Below are positions 1 to 6,828 of a stretch of DNA of 10,371 nt, one piece after another (within the stretch, counting starts at the first letter, position 1; each line of letters begins with the position of its first letter). A model generated the notes under the pieces. It worked only from the letters and a program-made list of their open reading frames with translations, did no database searches and was not told where the DNA came from. This DNA is from an uncultured Clostridia bacterium (GTDB taxonomy: Bacteria; Bacillota; Clostridia; Oscillospirales; Acutalibacteraceae): NCBI GenBank assembly GCA_937901145.1, contig CALCHE010000154.1:1-10371 (forward strand), in the 5' to 3' direction. A program made the position numbers and the translations under genes.

Positions 1-2527
1 TACCGAGAACCTTTTTAGCTACTGTCTTCTGTGGTACGGTTACTGTACCGCAATCAGAGCATTTCTTGCCTTCGGTCTTACCCGCAGTTTTATATGTAGC
101 GGATACTGTTTTGAGAGTAGTGATAGATTTATGACTGTTCTTATTTACTGAGCCGTACGCTTCACCGCAGACGGAGCATTTTGCCTTGTCTGTGCAGGTG
201 GCTGTGCCGCCTGTGTGACCGAGAGCGGAAATGTTACCCCACTTTGAAAGATCGGATATCTTCTTAGCACCGGCAGAGTCTTCATAACAGAAGCCACAGT
301 CACTGCACTTATAATAAGCCTTTTTACCCACTGCAGTGCAGGTTGCATTCTTTGCCTTAACATAGGTCATTGTGCCTTTATGAGGACAAAGGAAATTAAC
401 CTTTACAAAGTGCAAATCAGCATTATATCTGCCAAAATCAATTTTATTCCAGCTGTTTTCAGAGCCCGAATAGTTTATTTCGAGTGGCACCCCATAAAAA
501 GCATACCCACCTATAGATTTTATGCTTGAAGGAAGAGTAACGCTTTTAATGTTGGAAAACATAAACATTTCTTCAGAAATTTCTGTTATTCCTTCGGGAA
601 TTACAACACTTGTAACACCCTCATCTTCTATGAAGAGACCTCCCGCAATAAGACGGGTTCCTTCCTTTATTCTGCAGGCTCCGGTGTAATTACCGTCTAT
701 TGCAGCGAGGCAGTTATCAATATACATAAGCCCATTTTCCCAGTTTGAAGAATTATCGGCATAGGGAGTATTGAAAACTATATTCCAACCGAGCGACTCT
801 AAACCTGAGGGAATAGAAATTCCGGAAATATTTGTTTCAGCGAAAGCGGCGGCACCTATTCTTATCAGGCTTTCGGGAAGAATAACGGAATCAAGACCGA
901 TATTGCCGCGGAAGGCCTCGTCGGCTATTACCCTTGTTCCTTCCTTTACGGTATAATCGCCCGTTACGTCAGCTTCAATGAGATGGCTTCCGATATAAAG
1001 AACTCCGTCAGTCCAATTATCGGAATCATTATAATATGCTGTATTATTAAGAACATCGATTCCTATAGTTTTCAAGGAATCGGGAAATGTTACGGAAGCG
1101 AGCTTTGTGCAATTGCTAAAAGCGAAATAACCAATGGTTTCCACACCGTCGGGGATTACAATGCTTTCAAGATTTTTGCAACCGTAAAAGGATTCATATC
1201 CGATCTCCTTTAAACCTTTGCCGAGGCTGACTGTTTTAAGAGATTCACATTTATTAAAGGCATGGTATTCAATAAACTCCACACCGCTGCCTACAGTAAC
1301 AGCTTCAAGTTCAGTACATTGCTGAAAAGCATATTCGTCAATAATTTTCACACTTCCGGGGACAGTAACGTTTTTAAGAGATGTGCAGCCGTCAAAAGCG
1401 TGAAAGCCGATATATACTACTCCGTCGGGAATCACAATACCCGTAAGGTTGTCACAGCATTCGAAGGCGTGCCATGCAACAGTCTTTGTGCCCGGTCTTA
1501 TTGAATAATTGCCGGATACGGTTATCTTTGCCTCGATAAGGTGATTGCCACAGTATAAAATTCCGTTTTCCCAGTTATCGGCATTATTATAATAAGCCGT
1601 TCCGTCTAAAGCATCGCTACGTATACAGGTTACAGAATCGGGAATTTCAAGCTTTTCAAGAGAACTACAGCCCAAAAACGCATCGTAAGATATTTCCTCT
1701 ACGCCCTCAGGAATAATCACCTCTTTGATGTTGGTGTTAAATGCAAAGGCTGCAGACCATAAGCATTTAACGGTATCGGGTACCGTGTATGTTAAATCAT
1801 TTTTAGCTGCAGGATAAGCAACAAGTATAGCTTTATCCTTTGTGAAAAGAACTCCATTCTCTGAAGTGAAGGCTGTGCTGTTTTCATCAACAGTAATGCT
1901 TTCCAGAGTAGTACAACCCATAAAAGCGTCTTCAACCCACATTACGCCGGCGGGAATATGAATGCTTTTAACATCAACACCGTAAAAAGCTTCATAATCT
2001 ATCTGAATTACTCTTTTGCCTTCGATTTCAGCAGGGATTACAACGTTCTTACCTGTGCCGTAGTAGGCCTTAATTGAAACTGTTCCGTCTTCTGCTATCA
2101 CATAACCCAGACCTTCGGGAGTTGACAGATAGGGTGTCCTGAATCTTGCCTCTCTCAATCTTCCGCTATAACCGGTGTTGCCTGTGTTTGTCTGGTCGTT
2201 AACCTTATAAACCGTACTGCTGTCAAAGGTGTAGCCCGCTTTTGGTGTAAACAGAATTCGTACTCTGTATTCTGTATTGTAGTCAAAAGGCTTGCTCACG
2301 TCATAGGTACTGTCATAAGGTGCATAGCATTTATCTACCTTTACGGTATATTTGCTTTCATCTCCCGAAACAGGGTTCATATCAAGATATTCGCCCGGCA
2401 CGGGTGTCGTAATTGTTGCCGATGCTTCGGTGATAACCTCATCTGCCGCACTCGCGGTAAATACAGCACACACCATAAGCACAAGCACCGCAAGTATTAT
2501 ACCCATAAGTTTTTTACTTGTGTTCAT
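1..2527 (-). CDS. Secreted BspA-type leucine-rich-repeat surface protein, C-terminus beyond the window
   Basis: The gene starts at ATG 2527-2525, behind an AGGAGG site that directly follows the previous stop codon. The frame stays open for 842 codons to the window edge, so the 3' end is missing. Residues 1-27 form a signal peptide (Lys-Lys, hydrophobic stretch, ASA|A cleavage). Residues 35-133 are a beta-rich region rich in Tyr. Residues 137-700 hold about fifteen TpLRR/LRR_5 repeats of roughly 23 residues with the pattern I-x-x-x-A-F-x-x-C-x-x-L-x-x-[IV]-x-[IV]-P. These are interrupted by inserts carrying Y-x-N/D-x-x-x-N-W-x-x-G-x-L-Y. The tail has Cys modules: C714-P-H, then CSDC (741-744), CSVC (784-787) and CSDC (823-826), each followed by Gly. 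The family is extracellular and often binds host or other ligands; the ligand here is unknown. There is no anchor signal in the visible part. The Cys-tail style matches the start of the partial protein at the other end of the window, so an Ig/Fn3 end is likely outside. Confidence 0.9.
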   Translation of the reverse strand, partial: MNTSKKLMGIILAVLVLMVCAVFTASAADEVITEASATITTPVPGEYLDMNPVSGDESKYTVKVDKCYAPYDSTYDVSKPFDYNTEYRVRILFTPKAGYTFDSSTVYKVNDQTNTGNTGYSGRLREARFRTPYLSTPEGLGYVIAEDGTVSIKAYYGTGKNVVIPAEIEGKRVIQIDYEAFYGVDVKSIHIPAGVMWVEDAFMGCTTLESITVDENSTAFTSENGVLFTKDKAILVAYPAAKNDLTYTVPDTVKCLWSAAFAFNTNIKEVIIPEGVEEISYDAFLGCSSLEKLEIPDSVTCIRSDALDGTAYYNNADNWENGILYCGNHLIEAKITVSGNYSIRPGTKTVAWHAFECCDNLTGIVIPDGVVYIGFHAFDGCTSLKNVTVPGSVKIIDEYAFQQCTELEAVTVGSGVEFIEYHAFNKCESLKTVSLGKGLKEIGYESFYGCKNLESIVIPDGVETIGYFAFSNCTKLASVTFPDSLKTIGIDVLNNTAYYNDSDNWTDGVLYIGSHLIEADVTGDYTVKEGTRVIADEAFRGNIGLDSVILPESLIRIGAAAFAETNISGISIPSGLESLGWNIVFNTPYADNSSNWENGLMYIDNCLAAIDGNYTGACRIKEGTRLIAGGLFIEDEGVTSVVIPEGITEISEEMFMFSNIKSVTLPSSIKSIGGYAFYGVPLEINYSGSENSWNKIDFGRYNADLHFVKVNFLCPHKGTMTYVKAKNATCTAVGKKAYYKCSDCGFCYEDSAGAKKISDLSKWGNISALGHTGGTATCTDKAKCSVCGEAYGSVNKNSHKSITTLKTVSATYKTAGKTEGKKCSDCGTVTVPQKTVAKKVLG

Positions 2528-2540
2528 AATATTTCCTCCT

Positions 2541-3035
2541 TTAAGAAATAATACTTTTAATTCTTTGCCATATTGTTTTTTCAGCCTTGCCGTCTGTCTT
2601 GGCACAAACAGAAGGAGGCTCTGTTTCTTCATTAAGAGTGATGCTGTTCATTATCTCCACCAGAATAGGCTCTACCTCACTCTCAGACCAGGTGTAGCCC
2701 TCCTTACCCCGCATCTGACCGGGGAGAAGATAGGTCTTGCCCTCGGAATCGTGATACTCGAAATGGAAGAAGACAAAATTCGAAACATCTCTTATCCTCA
2801 GCTGATGGATATAGCCTCTGCCGTTTTCGTACTCCGCCTCGGTGTGAGGTCTTCTTTCCGAACTGCGGACATCAAGACAGGCCATACCCTCCTCAAAGGA
2901 AAGGGTGAAATGCTTTTCCTCACTTTCGATAAAGAGCACCCGCTTCCCCGTCGGCCCGTCAAAGTTATAACGGAAACAGGAGAAGGGTGAAATGGTGAAG
3001 GTGTCAAAGAGATTACGGCTCTTTACTCCCTCCAA
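2541..3035 (-). CDS. Uncharacterised 164-residue protein with a TTG start
   Basis: I do not recognise this protein. The start is TTG 3035-3033: a near-perfect Shine-Dalgarno (AAAGGCGGTGA, 3042-3052) lies six bases upstream, and an in-frame TGA at 3044-3042 rules out a longer form. The ATG at 3042-3040 is in another frame and stops after nine codons. The product has no signal peptide or membrane segment and looks cytoplasmic. It is acidic and aromatic-rich, with alternating hydrophobic residues suggesting beta strands (V33-L34-F35-I36, F88-V-F-F-H-F), then a likely helix near residues 120-132 (EVEPILVEIMNSI) and an amphipathic end (KTIWQRIKSIIS). The strand-rich body with a late I-x-N-S-I helix faintly recalls the PsbP/Mog1 fold; that is a weak guess. 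It is the first gene of a unit with its own promoter, and it ends 13 bases before the leucine-rich-repeat gene, so the two are probably co-expressed. The opposite-strand reading frame over this region lacks a ribosome site and is discounted. Confidence 0.75.
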   Translation of the reverse strand: MEGVKSRNLFDTFTISPFSCFRYNFDGPTGKRVLFIESEEKHFTLSFEEGMACLDVRSSERRPHTEAEYENGRGYIHQLRIRDVSNFVFFHFEYHDSEGKTYLLPGQMRGKEGYTWSESEVEPILVEIMNSITLNEETEPPSVCAKTDGKAEKTIWQRIKSIIS

Positions 3036-3041
3036 AATACA

Positions 3042-3052
3042 TCACCGCCTTT
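3042..3052 (-). promoter_or_regulatory. Ribosome binding site that fixes the TTG start
   Basis: AAAGGCGGTGA on the minus strand differs from AAAGGAGGTGA at one base and sits six bases before TTG 3035-3033. It is the reason for choosing a TTG start for the 164-residue protein. Confidence 0.75.
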
Positions 3053-3074
3053 TAAGATAATCTTTCACACTTAA

Positions 3075-3104
3075 ATTATACTATTTTCTAAAAAGCAAAG
3101 TCAC
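3075..3104 (-). promoter_or_regulatory. Sigma-A type promoter for the unknown/LRR gene pair
   Basis: On the minus strand a perfect TATAAT (-10, 3075-3080) is preceded, after an 18-base spacer, by GTGACT (-35, 3099-3104), a four-of-six match to TTGACA. Transcription would begin near 3068, giving a leader of about 33 bases before the TTG start. The promoter lies just after the terminator of the preceding gene, where a new transcription unit is expected. Confidence 0.7.
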
Positions 3105-3120
3105 CCTACAAATGTAGGGT
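3103..3120. promoter_or_regulatory. Perfect 18-base dyad overlapping the -35 box; candidate BlaI/MecI/CopY-type operator
   Basis: ACCCTACA-AA-TGTAGGGT is a perfect inverted repeat with eight-base arms and a two-base centre. It contains TACA-NN-TGTA, the core described for operators of the BlaI/MecI/CopY winged-helix repressors. It overlaps the outer two bases of the -35 hexamer at 3099-3104, a position suited to repression. There is no U-tract next to it, so it is not a terminator by itself. The regulator's identity is inferred from the core motif only; no such regulator is encoded in the window. Confidence 0.5.
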
Positions 3121-3128
3121 CTTTAAGT

Positions 3129-3161
3129 AAAAAAAGAGCACCCTGTTTTTGTGCAGGGTGC
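3129..3161 (-). terminator. Rho-independent terminator after the lipoprotein gene
   Basis: On the minus strand, GCACCCTG and CAGGGTGC form a perfect eight-base stem (3154-3161 with 3138-3145) around an eight-base loop. It is followed two bases later by seven consecutive T residues (complement of the A-run 3129-3135). It stands 63 bases after the lipoprotein stop and before the next promoter, so it separates two transcription units. Confidence 0.9.
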
Positions 3162-3224
3162 ATAAATGACAATATATCGGAACCTCTAAACTGCAATCGG
3201 TCCTCTCACCCTTTCAGGTGAGGC
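3162..3224. other. 3' untranslated region of the lipoprotein gene with a small hairpin
   Basis: Between the lipoprotein stop and its terminator there is a six-base stem, CTCACC/GGTGAG (3205-3210 with 3217-3222, six-base loop), starting two bases after the stop. It has no U-tract and is not a terminator. The remainder (3162-3204) shows no reading frame or other recognisable element. Confidence 0.4.
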
Positions 3225-4301
3225 TTAATACTCTTCGATTACCTTTTCAAAACAGAAGGTTTTACCGTCGGTACCGTTAAGGAATGAATTACCGCTGATA
3301 TGCTCCAGGAACATTTCGTTGGTGTCGGTACAGCTCCAGCTGAAAATGCCGTTAAACTCATATTTTTCGGTGCTGTCCGCTTCGTTTCCGTCAAAGCTGT
3401 CGGGACCGCCGTACATAACAAGGTTGATTTTGTCGCCGTCTTCCTTATACCATGAGCCCTCAAAGGATTCATAAACCTCACTGTTGCCAAGGCCGTAAAC
3501 ATAAGTGGCTTCACCGTTTTCCTTAAGCTCCACAGAAAGAGAAAGAATCTCACCCTTAAGCTTATATTCGCCCCACCAGGAGCCGATAAAGTTCGGCATA
3601 TCCTCTTTCCCTGCTGTGTGACCGCCGAAATGACCGCCGAGAAACTCATAGGGTGAGAAATCCCATATCTGCTGACCCTTACTAAGGTAGCCGTTTTCCA
3701 GACTCATTGAGGGAAGATATTCGGTGATGGTTCCCTTTTCGTCGGTGATTATGAGCTGAAGGTTAGGCATAATATCGCTCACATTACCTCTGAGAAAAAG
3801 AATTTCTCCGTCACTTACGGCTACTCTTTTCTTCCCATAGCCGATACCGTTTTCGTTAAAGGCATATTCGTTTACCGTAACCTCCACACCCTCGGCAGGT
3901 ATTACGGCATAAAGCTCACTACCCTCAAGAGAATGGAAATCCTTTCGTCTGAATTCATCGAGGAAGGGATGCTTTTTATAAATACCCTTATACTGCAAAT
4001 CCTCGATAATAACACCGATGTCCTCACTGTAATAGCCGAGATATGCCACACCGCAAAGATATTTTTCGTCCTTCATTTGCTTGCGGAATTCACCGAGAGC
4101 TTTTTCACTCTCTGACTGTGTTACAGGCTCGGTTGTAGTTGCTTCAGTGGTTGTCGCTTCAGTAGTAGTCACCTCTGCCGAAGTTGTTTCCTCAGTCGTA
4201 GTTTCGGGAGCAAGAGTAGTCTCTTTATCTTCTCCTCCACCGCAGGAGGCAAGAATGAAAAGACAGAGAATCAAAGACATAATAACAGTTATTTTTTTCA
4301 T
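3225..4301 (-). CDS. Secreted lipoprotein with a Thr/Glu linker and a beta-rich body
   Basis: The start is ATG 4301, six bases after an AAAGGAGA ribosome site. Residues 1-20 form a lipoprotein signal peptide (MKK, hydrophobic core, lipobox L17-A-S-C20), so the mature protein should be lipidated at Cys20 and sit on the outer face of the membrane. Residues 28-60 are a low-complexity spacer of repeated T-T-T-E-A units, typical of stalks that cross the cell wall. The rest (64-358) is a soluble acidic region that I cannot assign to a named family. Its last 120 residues (G240-S-W-W-G onward, with repeated aromatic strands and a second G-S-W at 282-284) look like a lipocalin-like small-molecule-binding barrel, a low-confidence suggestion. 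It follows the TPM gene after a hairpin with only about 20 bases to spare, so it is probably reached by read-through from the upstream cluster. A clear terminator follows. Confidence 0.9.
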   Translation of the reverse strand: MKKITVIMSLILCLFILASCGGGEDKETTLAPETTTEETTSAEVTTTEATTTEATTTEPVTQSESEKALGEFRKQMKDEKYLCGVAYLGYYSEDIGVIIEDLQYKGIYKKHPFLDEFRRKDFHSLEGSELYAVIPAEGVEVTVNEYAFNENGIGYGKKRVAVSDGEILFLRGNVSDIMPNLQLIITDEKGTITEYLPSMSLENGYLSKGQQIWDFSPYEFLGGHFGGHTAGKEDMPNFIGSWWGEYKLKGEILSLSVELKENGEATYVYGLGNSEVYESFEGSWYKEDGDKINLVMYGGPDSFDGNEADSTEKYEFNGIFSWSCTDTNEMFLEHISGNSFLNGTDGKTFCFEKVIEEY

Positions 4302-4324
4302 ATATTATCTCCTTTCCTAAGCAT

Positions 4325-4353
4325 TAAACGGTGTACATAACATACACCGTTTA
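4325..4353 (-). terminator. Strong hairpin between the TPM gene and the lipoprotein gene; weak terminator or attenuator
   Basis: TAAACGGTGTA and TACACCGTTTA form a perfect 11-base stem with a seven-base loop, starting eight bases after the TPM stop codon. On the minus strand the following bases (ATGCTTAGG) do not form a U-run, so termination is probably incomplete. The lipoprotein ribosome site begins about ten bases later, leaving no room for a separate promoter. Partial termination or stabilisation of the upstream mRNA 3' end would lower lipoprotein output relative to the cluster. Confidence 0.5.
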
Positions 4354-4361
4354 TGTTTTTA

Positions 4362-5549
4362 TCAGAAATTTCTGCCTTTTCCGCCAAAGGTATCACCTGA
4401 GGAGCTGGTATGAGTTGAGCTTCCGCCTGATGAGGATGAGTCACTGCTCTTCTTAACCTTGCTGACATCACTGTACATAAAGTTATCGTACTGATAAGTA
4501 AGCTGAACATTAGCCACATAGCTTGCGGCATCTGCCTGCTTTCTTACGGTCTTAAGCTTTGAAGCCTGAATTTTCACGATAATAAAGGCAATCGCAAAAC
4601 CGATAAGAATGCTCGCAGGATAAACATAAACAGGTGTGCTCGGATCAATGGCATTGTCAGCTTCATTTATGAAGGTTTCAAATGCCTCCGCATATTCACC
4701 GTTTGTAAGCTTCGGAATCATCATTTCAAAGATAACATCAATCTCGAAATCAGTGATATATTCAATAGCAGAGCCGTGGGTAGCAAGATAAACGTTTCTT
4801 GTGCCGTCCTCTTTTCCGGTGTTGAAAACAAACAGAAAGCCGTCCTTGTTTTCACCCCGGCCGTAGCCAATCTCTATAAAGTAGTCATCAGCATAAGCTC
4901 TATCTGTTTTACCGCCGTAGCTATCAACCGTAAGAATGGCCGCATCCATATTGTACTTATCGCCAAGTGCTTCAAGCTTTGCAGTAAAGTCTGCTTCCTC
5001 GGCATCGGTAAGCACATCGGCATCATCCACTACCAAAGGAAGAGTTCTGTCTGTAGAAACAAATTCTGTTGTAGCCTCTGTAGTAGCCACAGGTGCAGTT
5101 ACATTGTTTGTTTTCAGAATGCTTTCGACTGCATTGTAATAGCCGATAGCACCGTCATAATAGGTTTCTGTGTATGCGAAGGCATTCCATACAGTACCCT
5201 CAAGAATATCATTGGTGAAAAGCTCCTCAGCCTTGCCCGCACGGTAAAAATTATAAACATTTGCACCGTAGTCATAGATAAGAATAAGACCGTCAGCCTT
5301 AGTTGCATTTGCTTCATAAAGTGCTTCTCCGTATTCATAGGTTGTCTTGTCGCCCGTGGTGTCGGTAACGGTCAGAAGCACACTGAAGCCGTAGGTGTCC
5401 TCGATATTCTGTGCCACTGCTTCGAGTGAAGAAAGCTGACCTATCATATTTGTACTGTCGAAAATGTATGTACCTGCCGCCGAGACAGGAATTACCATAG
5501 CGAGGCAAAGAACAAGAACTGTTAAAATTGCAAAAGCTTTATTTTTCAT
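4362..5549 (-). CDS. Secreted, membrane-anchored protein with two TPM domains (YdjH-like)
   Basis: The start is ATG 5549 with a GGGAGGT ribosome site in the 15-base gap after the previous stop. Residues 1-24 are a signal peptide with VSA|A cleavage. A first, more divergent TPM-like domain spans about 28-147 (E-x-x-Y-G-F-S-V-L-L-T-V and D-G-L-I-L-I-Y motifs). A Thr/Glu-rich linker (152-163) follows, then a canonical TPM domain at 169-300 (V-V-D-D-A-D-V-L-T, then G-R-G-E-N-K-D-G-F-L-F-V). A transmembrane helix lies at about 309-328, and a cytoplasmic tail with many Lys residues ends in a Ser/Gly/Thr-rich stretch (368-395). TPM domains are reported as metal-binding phosphatase or protein-assembly modules (photosystem II repair in plants). 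The architecture of signal peptide, TPM, membrane helix and Ser/Gly-rich tail is common in Firmicutes. From context it is the extracytoplasmic partner of the SPFH/zinc-ribbon set. The substrate is unknown. Confidence 0.93.
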   Translation of the reverse strand: MKNKAFAILTVLVLCLAMVIPVSAAGTYIFDSTNMIGQLSSLEAVAQNIEDTYGFSVLLTVTDTTGDKTTYEYGEALYEANATKADGLILIYDYGANVYNFYRAGKAEELFTNDILEGTVWNAFAYTETYYDGAIGYYNAVESILKTNNVTAPVATTEATTEFVSTDRTLPLVVDDADVLTDAEEADFTAKLEALGDKYNMDAAILTVDSYGGKTDRAYADDYFIEIGYGRGENKDGFLFVFNTGKEDGTRNVYLATHGSAIEYITDFEIDVIFEMMIPKLTNGEYAEAFETFINEADNAIDPSTPVYVYPASILIGFAIAFIIVKIQASKLKTVRKQADAASYVANVQLTYQYDNFMYSDVSKVKKSSDSSSSGGSSTHTSSSGDTFGGKGRNF

Positions 5550-5564
5550 TTTTCTTTACCTCCC

Positions 5565-6647
5565 TTACATACTTCCTATTGCCCAGAGAATGGCATAGGC
5601 AACCGCTGTCAGAGGCACTGTAATACCTGCAACCTTTTTCCAGAAGGCACCCTTATCGAGAGGAAGGTCACCGACAAATTTGCCTGTCTGTCCGTTCATG
5701 GCAAAGGTGTATTTTTTTCCGTTCCAGGTGGTGTTAAGAATCCACACGGGATAAAGCGCATAGGAATAGGAGCCGTTTGCGATATTAACCTGAGAGCATT
5801 CAGGCATAACAACATCATAGCCGAAAACCTTGTCATGAAGTGCGGAAACAACACTGTTTTTTACTCTTTCGTTTGCTCTCGGCACACAAGCATCAAGATC
5901 CACATCATACTTGTCGGCAAGGAAGCCTGCCATATAAGCTGTACTGAAGGGCTTTGCCTCATTTATATTGAAAGGCTCAATAGACTCCATAAGTGTATCA
6001 TCCATTTTGGTTGAGCCGTCAACGGGAATATTGGCAAAATCCATATTACCGCTTCTGTAGCAGTCGAAGTATGAGGTTTCGGTGTAGTTGTAGTTGCTGT
6101 CGGACCATCTGCGATTCTTTTCCGCCTTGAACTGAGCGTCAGCTACAGCTGTACCCGTAAAAAGCCAGTGAGGCACATAAACACCCTTGATTTCATCGAT
6201 ATGGTTCTGATCCTTGAATATCTTCGGTACCATTTTCTTGGATGCAATATATTTATTAAGGGCATCCTTGGCGGCTTTTTTATCGTATTTGAAGGGTATG
6301 ATAAGGTCAGGCTTAAGACCGCCTGCAAACTGACCGGTCATAACTACAGGGTTTCCGCAGTAGGGACAGGATGTGGCACCTGTTGTTTCGTCAGCTACGA
6401 TTTCACCGCCACAGGATTTGCAGGTGTAAACACTCATACCGTTTATTTCATCAGCCTGCCACCGGGCTCCCTGTGAATTCCACTGAAAATTATCCTGACC
6501 GATACCGGCACTTTGCTGTGCGGCTTGCTCCATAGCAGCTATGTCAAATTCTGTGTCACAGTAGGGACATTTAAGTGTTTGTGTTCCGGCATTGAATTCT
6601 ACGGCACCGCCACAGCGGGGACACTTCTGTTCTAATAAAGCTGACAT
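5565..6647 (-). CDS. TFIIB-type double-zinc-ribbon protein with C-terminal membrane segment (YdjG-like)
   Basis: The start is ATG 6647; its AAAGGAG site overlaps the stop codon of the 53-residue gene, which points to coupling. The first 100 residues hold two zinc ribbons: C9-x2-C12 with C27-PY-C30, and C76-x2-C79 with C94-PY-C97, joined by a Gln/Ala-rich segment. A conserved body at 105-330 begins with L-K-P-D-L-I-I-P-F-K-Y and contains V-Y-V-P-H-W-L-F-T-G and Y-P-V-W-I-L, hallmarks of the family often mislabelled as helicase PriA-like or RNA polymerase subunit P. A hydrophobic segment at about 337-357 probably anchors it in the membrane, with the ribbons inside. There is no helicase motif, so a nucleic-acid enzyme role is unlikely. 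By family and neighbours it resembles B. subtilis YdjG, which works with an SPFH protein in an envelope-stress operon; the exact role is inferred. Confidence 0.92.
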   Translation of the reverse strand: MSALLEQKCPRCGGAVEFNAGTQTLKCPYCDTEFDIAAMEQAAQQSAGIGQDNFQWNSQGARWQADEINGMSVYTCKSCGGEIVADETTGATSCPYCGNPVVMTGQFAGGLKPDLIIPFKYDKKAAKDALNKYIASKKMVPKIFKDQNHIDEIKGVYVPHWLFTGTAVADAQFKAEKNRRWSDSNYNYTETSYFDCYRSGNMDFANIPVDGSTKMDDTLMESIEPFNINEAKPFSTAYMAGFLADKYDVDLDACVPRANERVKNSVVSALHDKVFGYDVVMPECSQVNIANGSYSYALYPVWILNTTWNGKKYTFAMNGQTGKFVGDLPLDKGAFWKKVAGITVPLTAVAYAILWAIGSM

Positions 6648-6660
6648 TTAATCAACTCCT

Positions 6661-6822
6661 TTATTTTGTAGTCGTATCACCGTAAATCACGGTGGTTTTC
6701 TCATCCTCTCTTATCATTCCGTGCTTATCAACCACACTGTTATCGATATATCTTTTAACCGCAAGACCTGATAATATAATCAGAATGATAAGAGCGAGAA
6801 ATATAACAAGCTTTGTTTTCAC
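6661..6822 (-). CDS. 53-residue single-pass membrane protein
   Basis: GTG 6822-6820 opens a 53-codon frame ending at TAA 6663-6661. The product starts MKTKLVIFLALIILIILSGL: a transmembrane helix at about 4-21, then K23-R24 and a charged, soluble C-terminal part ending in GDTTTK. It fills the otherwise unexplained gap between the DUF4428 and zinc-ribbon genes, and the next gene's ribosome site overlaps its stop, as expected for a real gene in the cluster. No good ribosome site precedes the GTG. The start lies six bases after the previous stop and in the same frame, so translation probably depends on reinitiation by ribosomes leaving the DUF4428 gene. Function unknown; it may be a membrane adaptor for the cluster. 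Confidence 0.7.
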   Translation of the reverse strand: MKTKLVIFLALIILIILSGLAVKRYIDNSVVDKHGMIREDEKTTVIYGDTTTK

Positions 6823-6828
6823 TTTTAT

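Noticed and set aside
1..2527. CRISPR-like periodicity in the LRR gene
   Set aside because: The periodicity is about 69 bases, degenerate, and matches 23-residue protein repeats; there are no identical repeats with unique spacers.
2352..2990. Plus-strand 212-codon frame opposite the unknown gene and the LRR gene start
   Set aside because: It spans two minus-strand genes and their intergenic ribosome site, has no ribosome site of its own, and its product has no recognisable domain order. The minus-strand genes have signal peptide or ribosome-site support.
4776..5429. Plus-strand 217-codon frame inside the TPM gene
   Set aside because: It is a mirror of a well-supported TPM coding region, Cys/Ile-rich without a domain, and lacks a ribosome site.
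5565..6647. Helicase PriA or RNA polymerase subunit label for the double-zinc-ribbon protein
   Set aside because: No Walker or helicase motifs are present; only the zinc ribbons resemble those proteins, and there is a membrane segment.
6678..6694. Six-base hairpin CACCGT/ACGGTG as a terminator
   Set aside because: It lies inside the coding end of the 53-residue gene, is short, and has no T-run on the minus strand.
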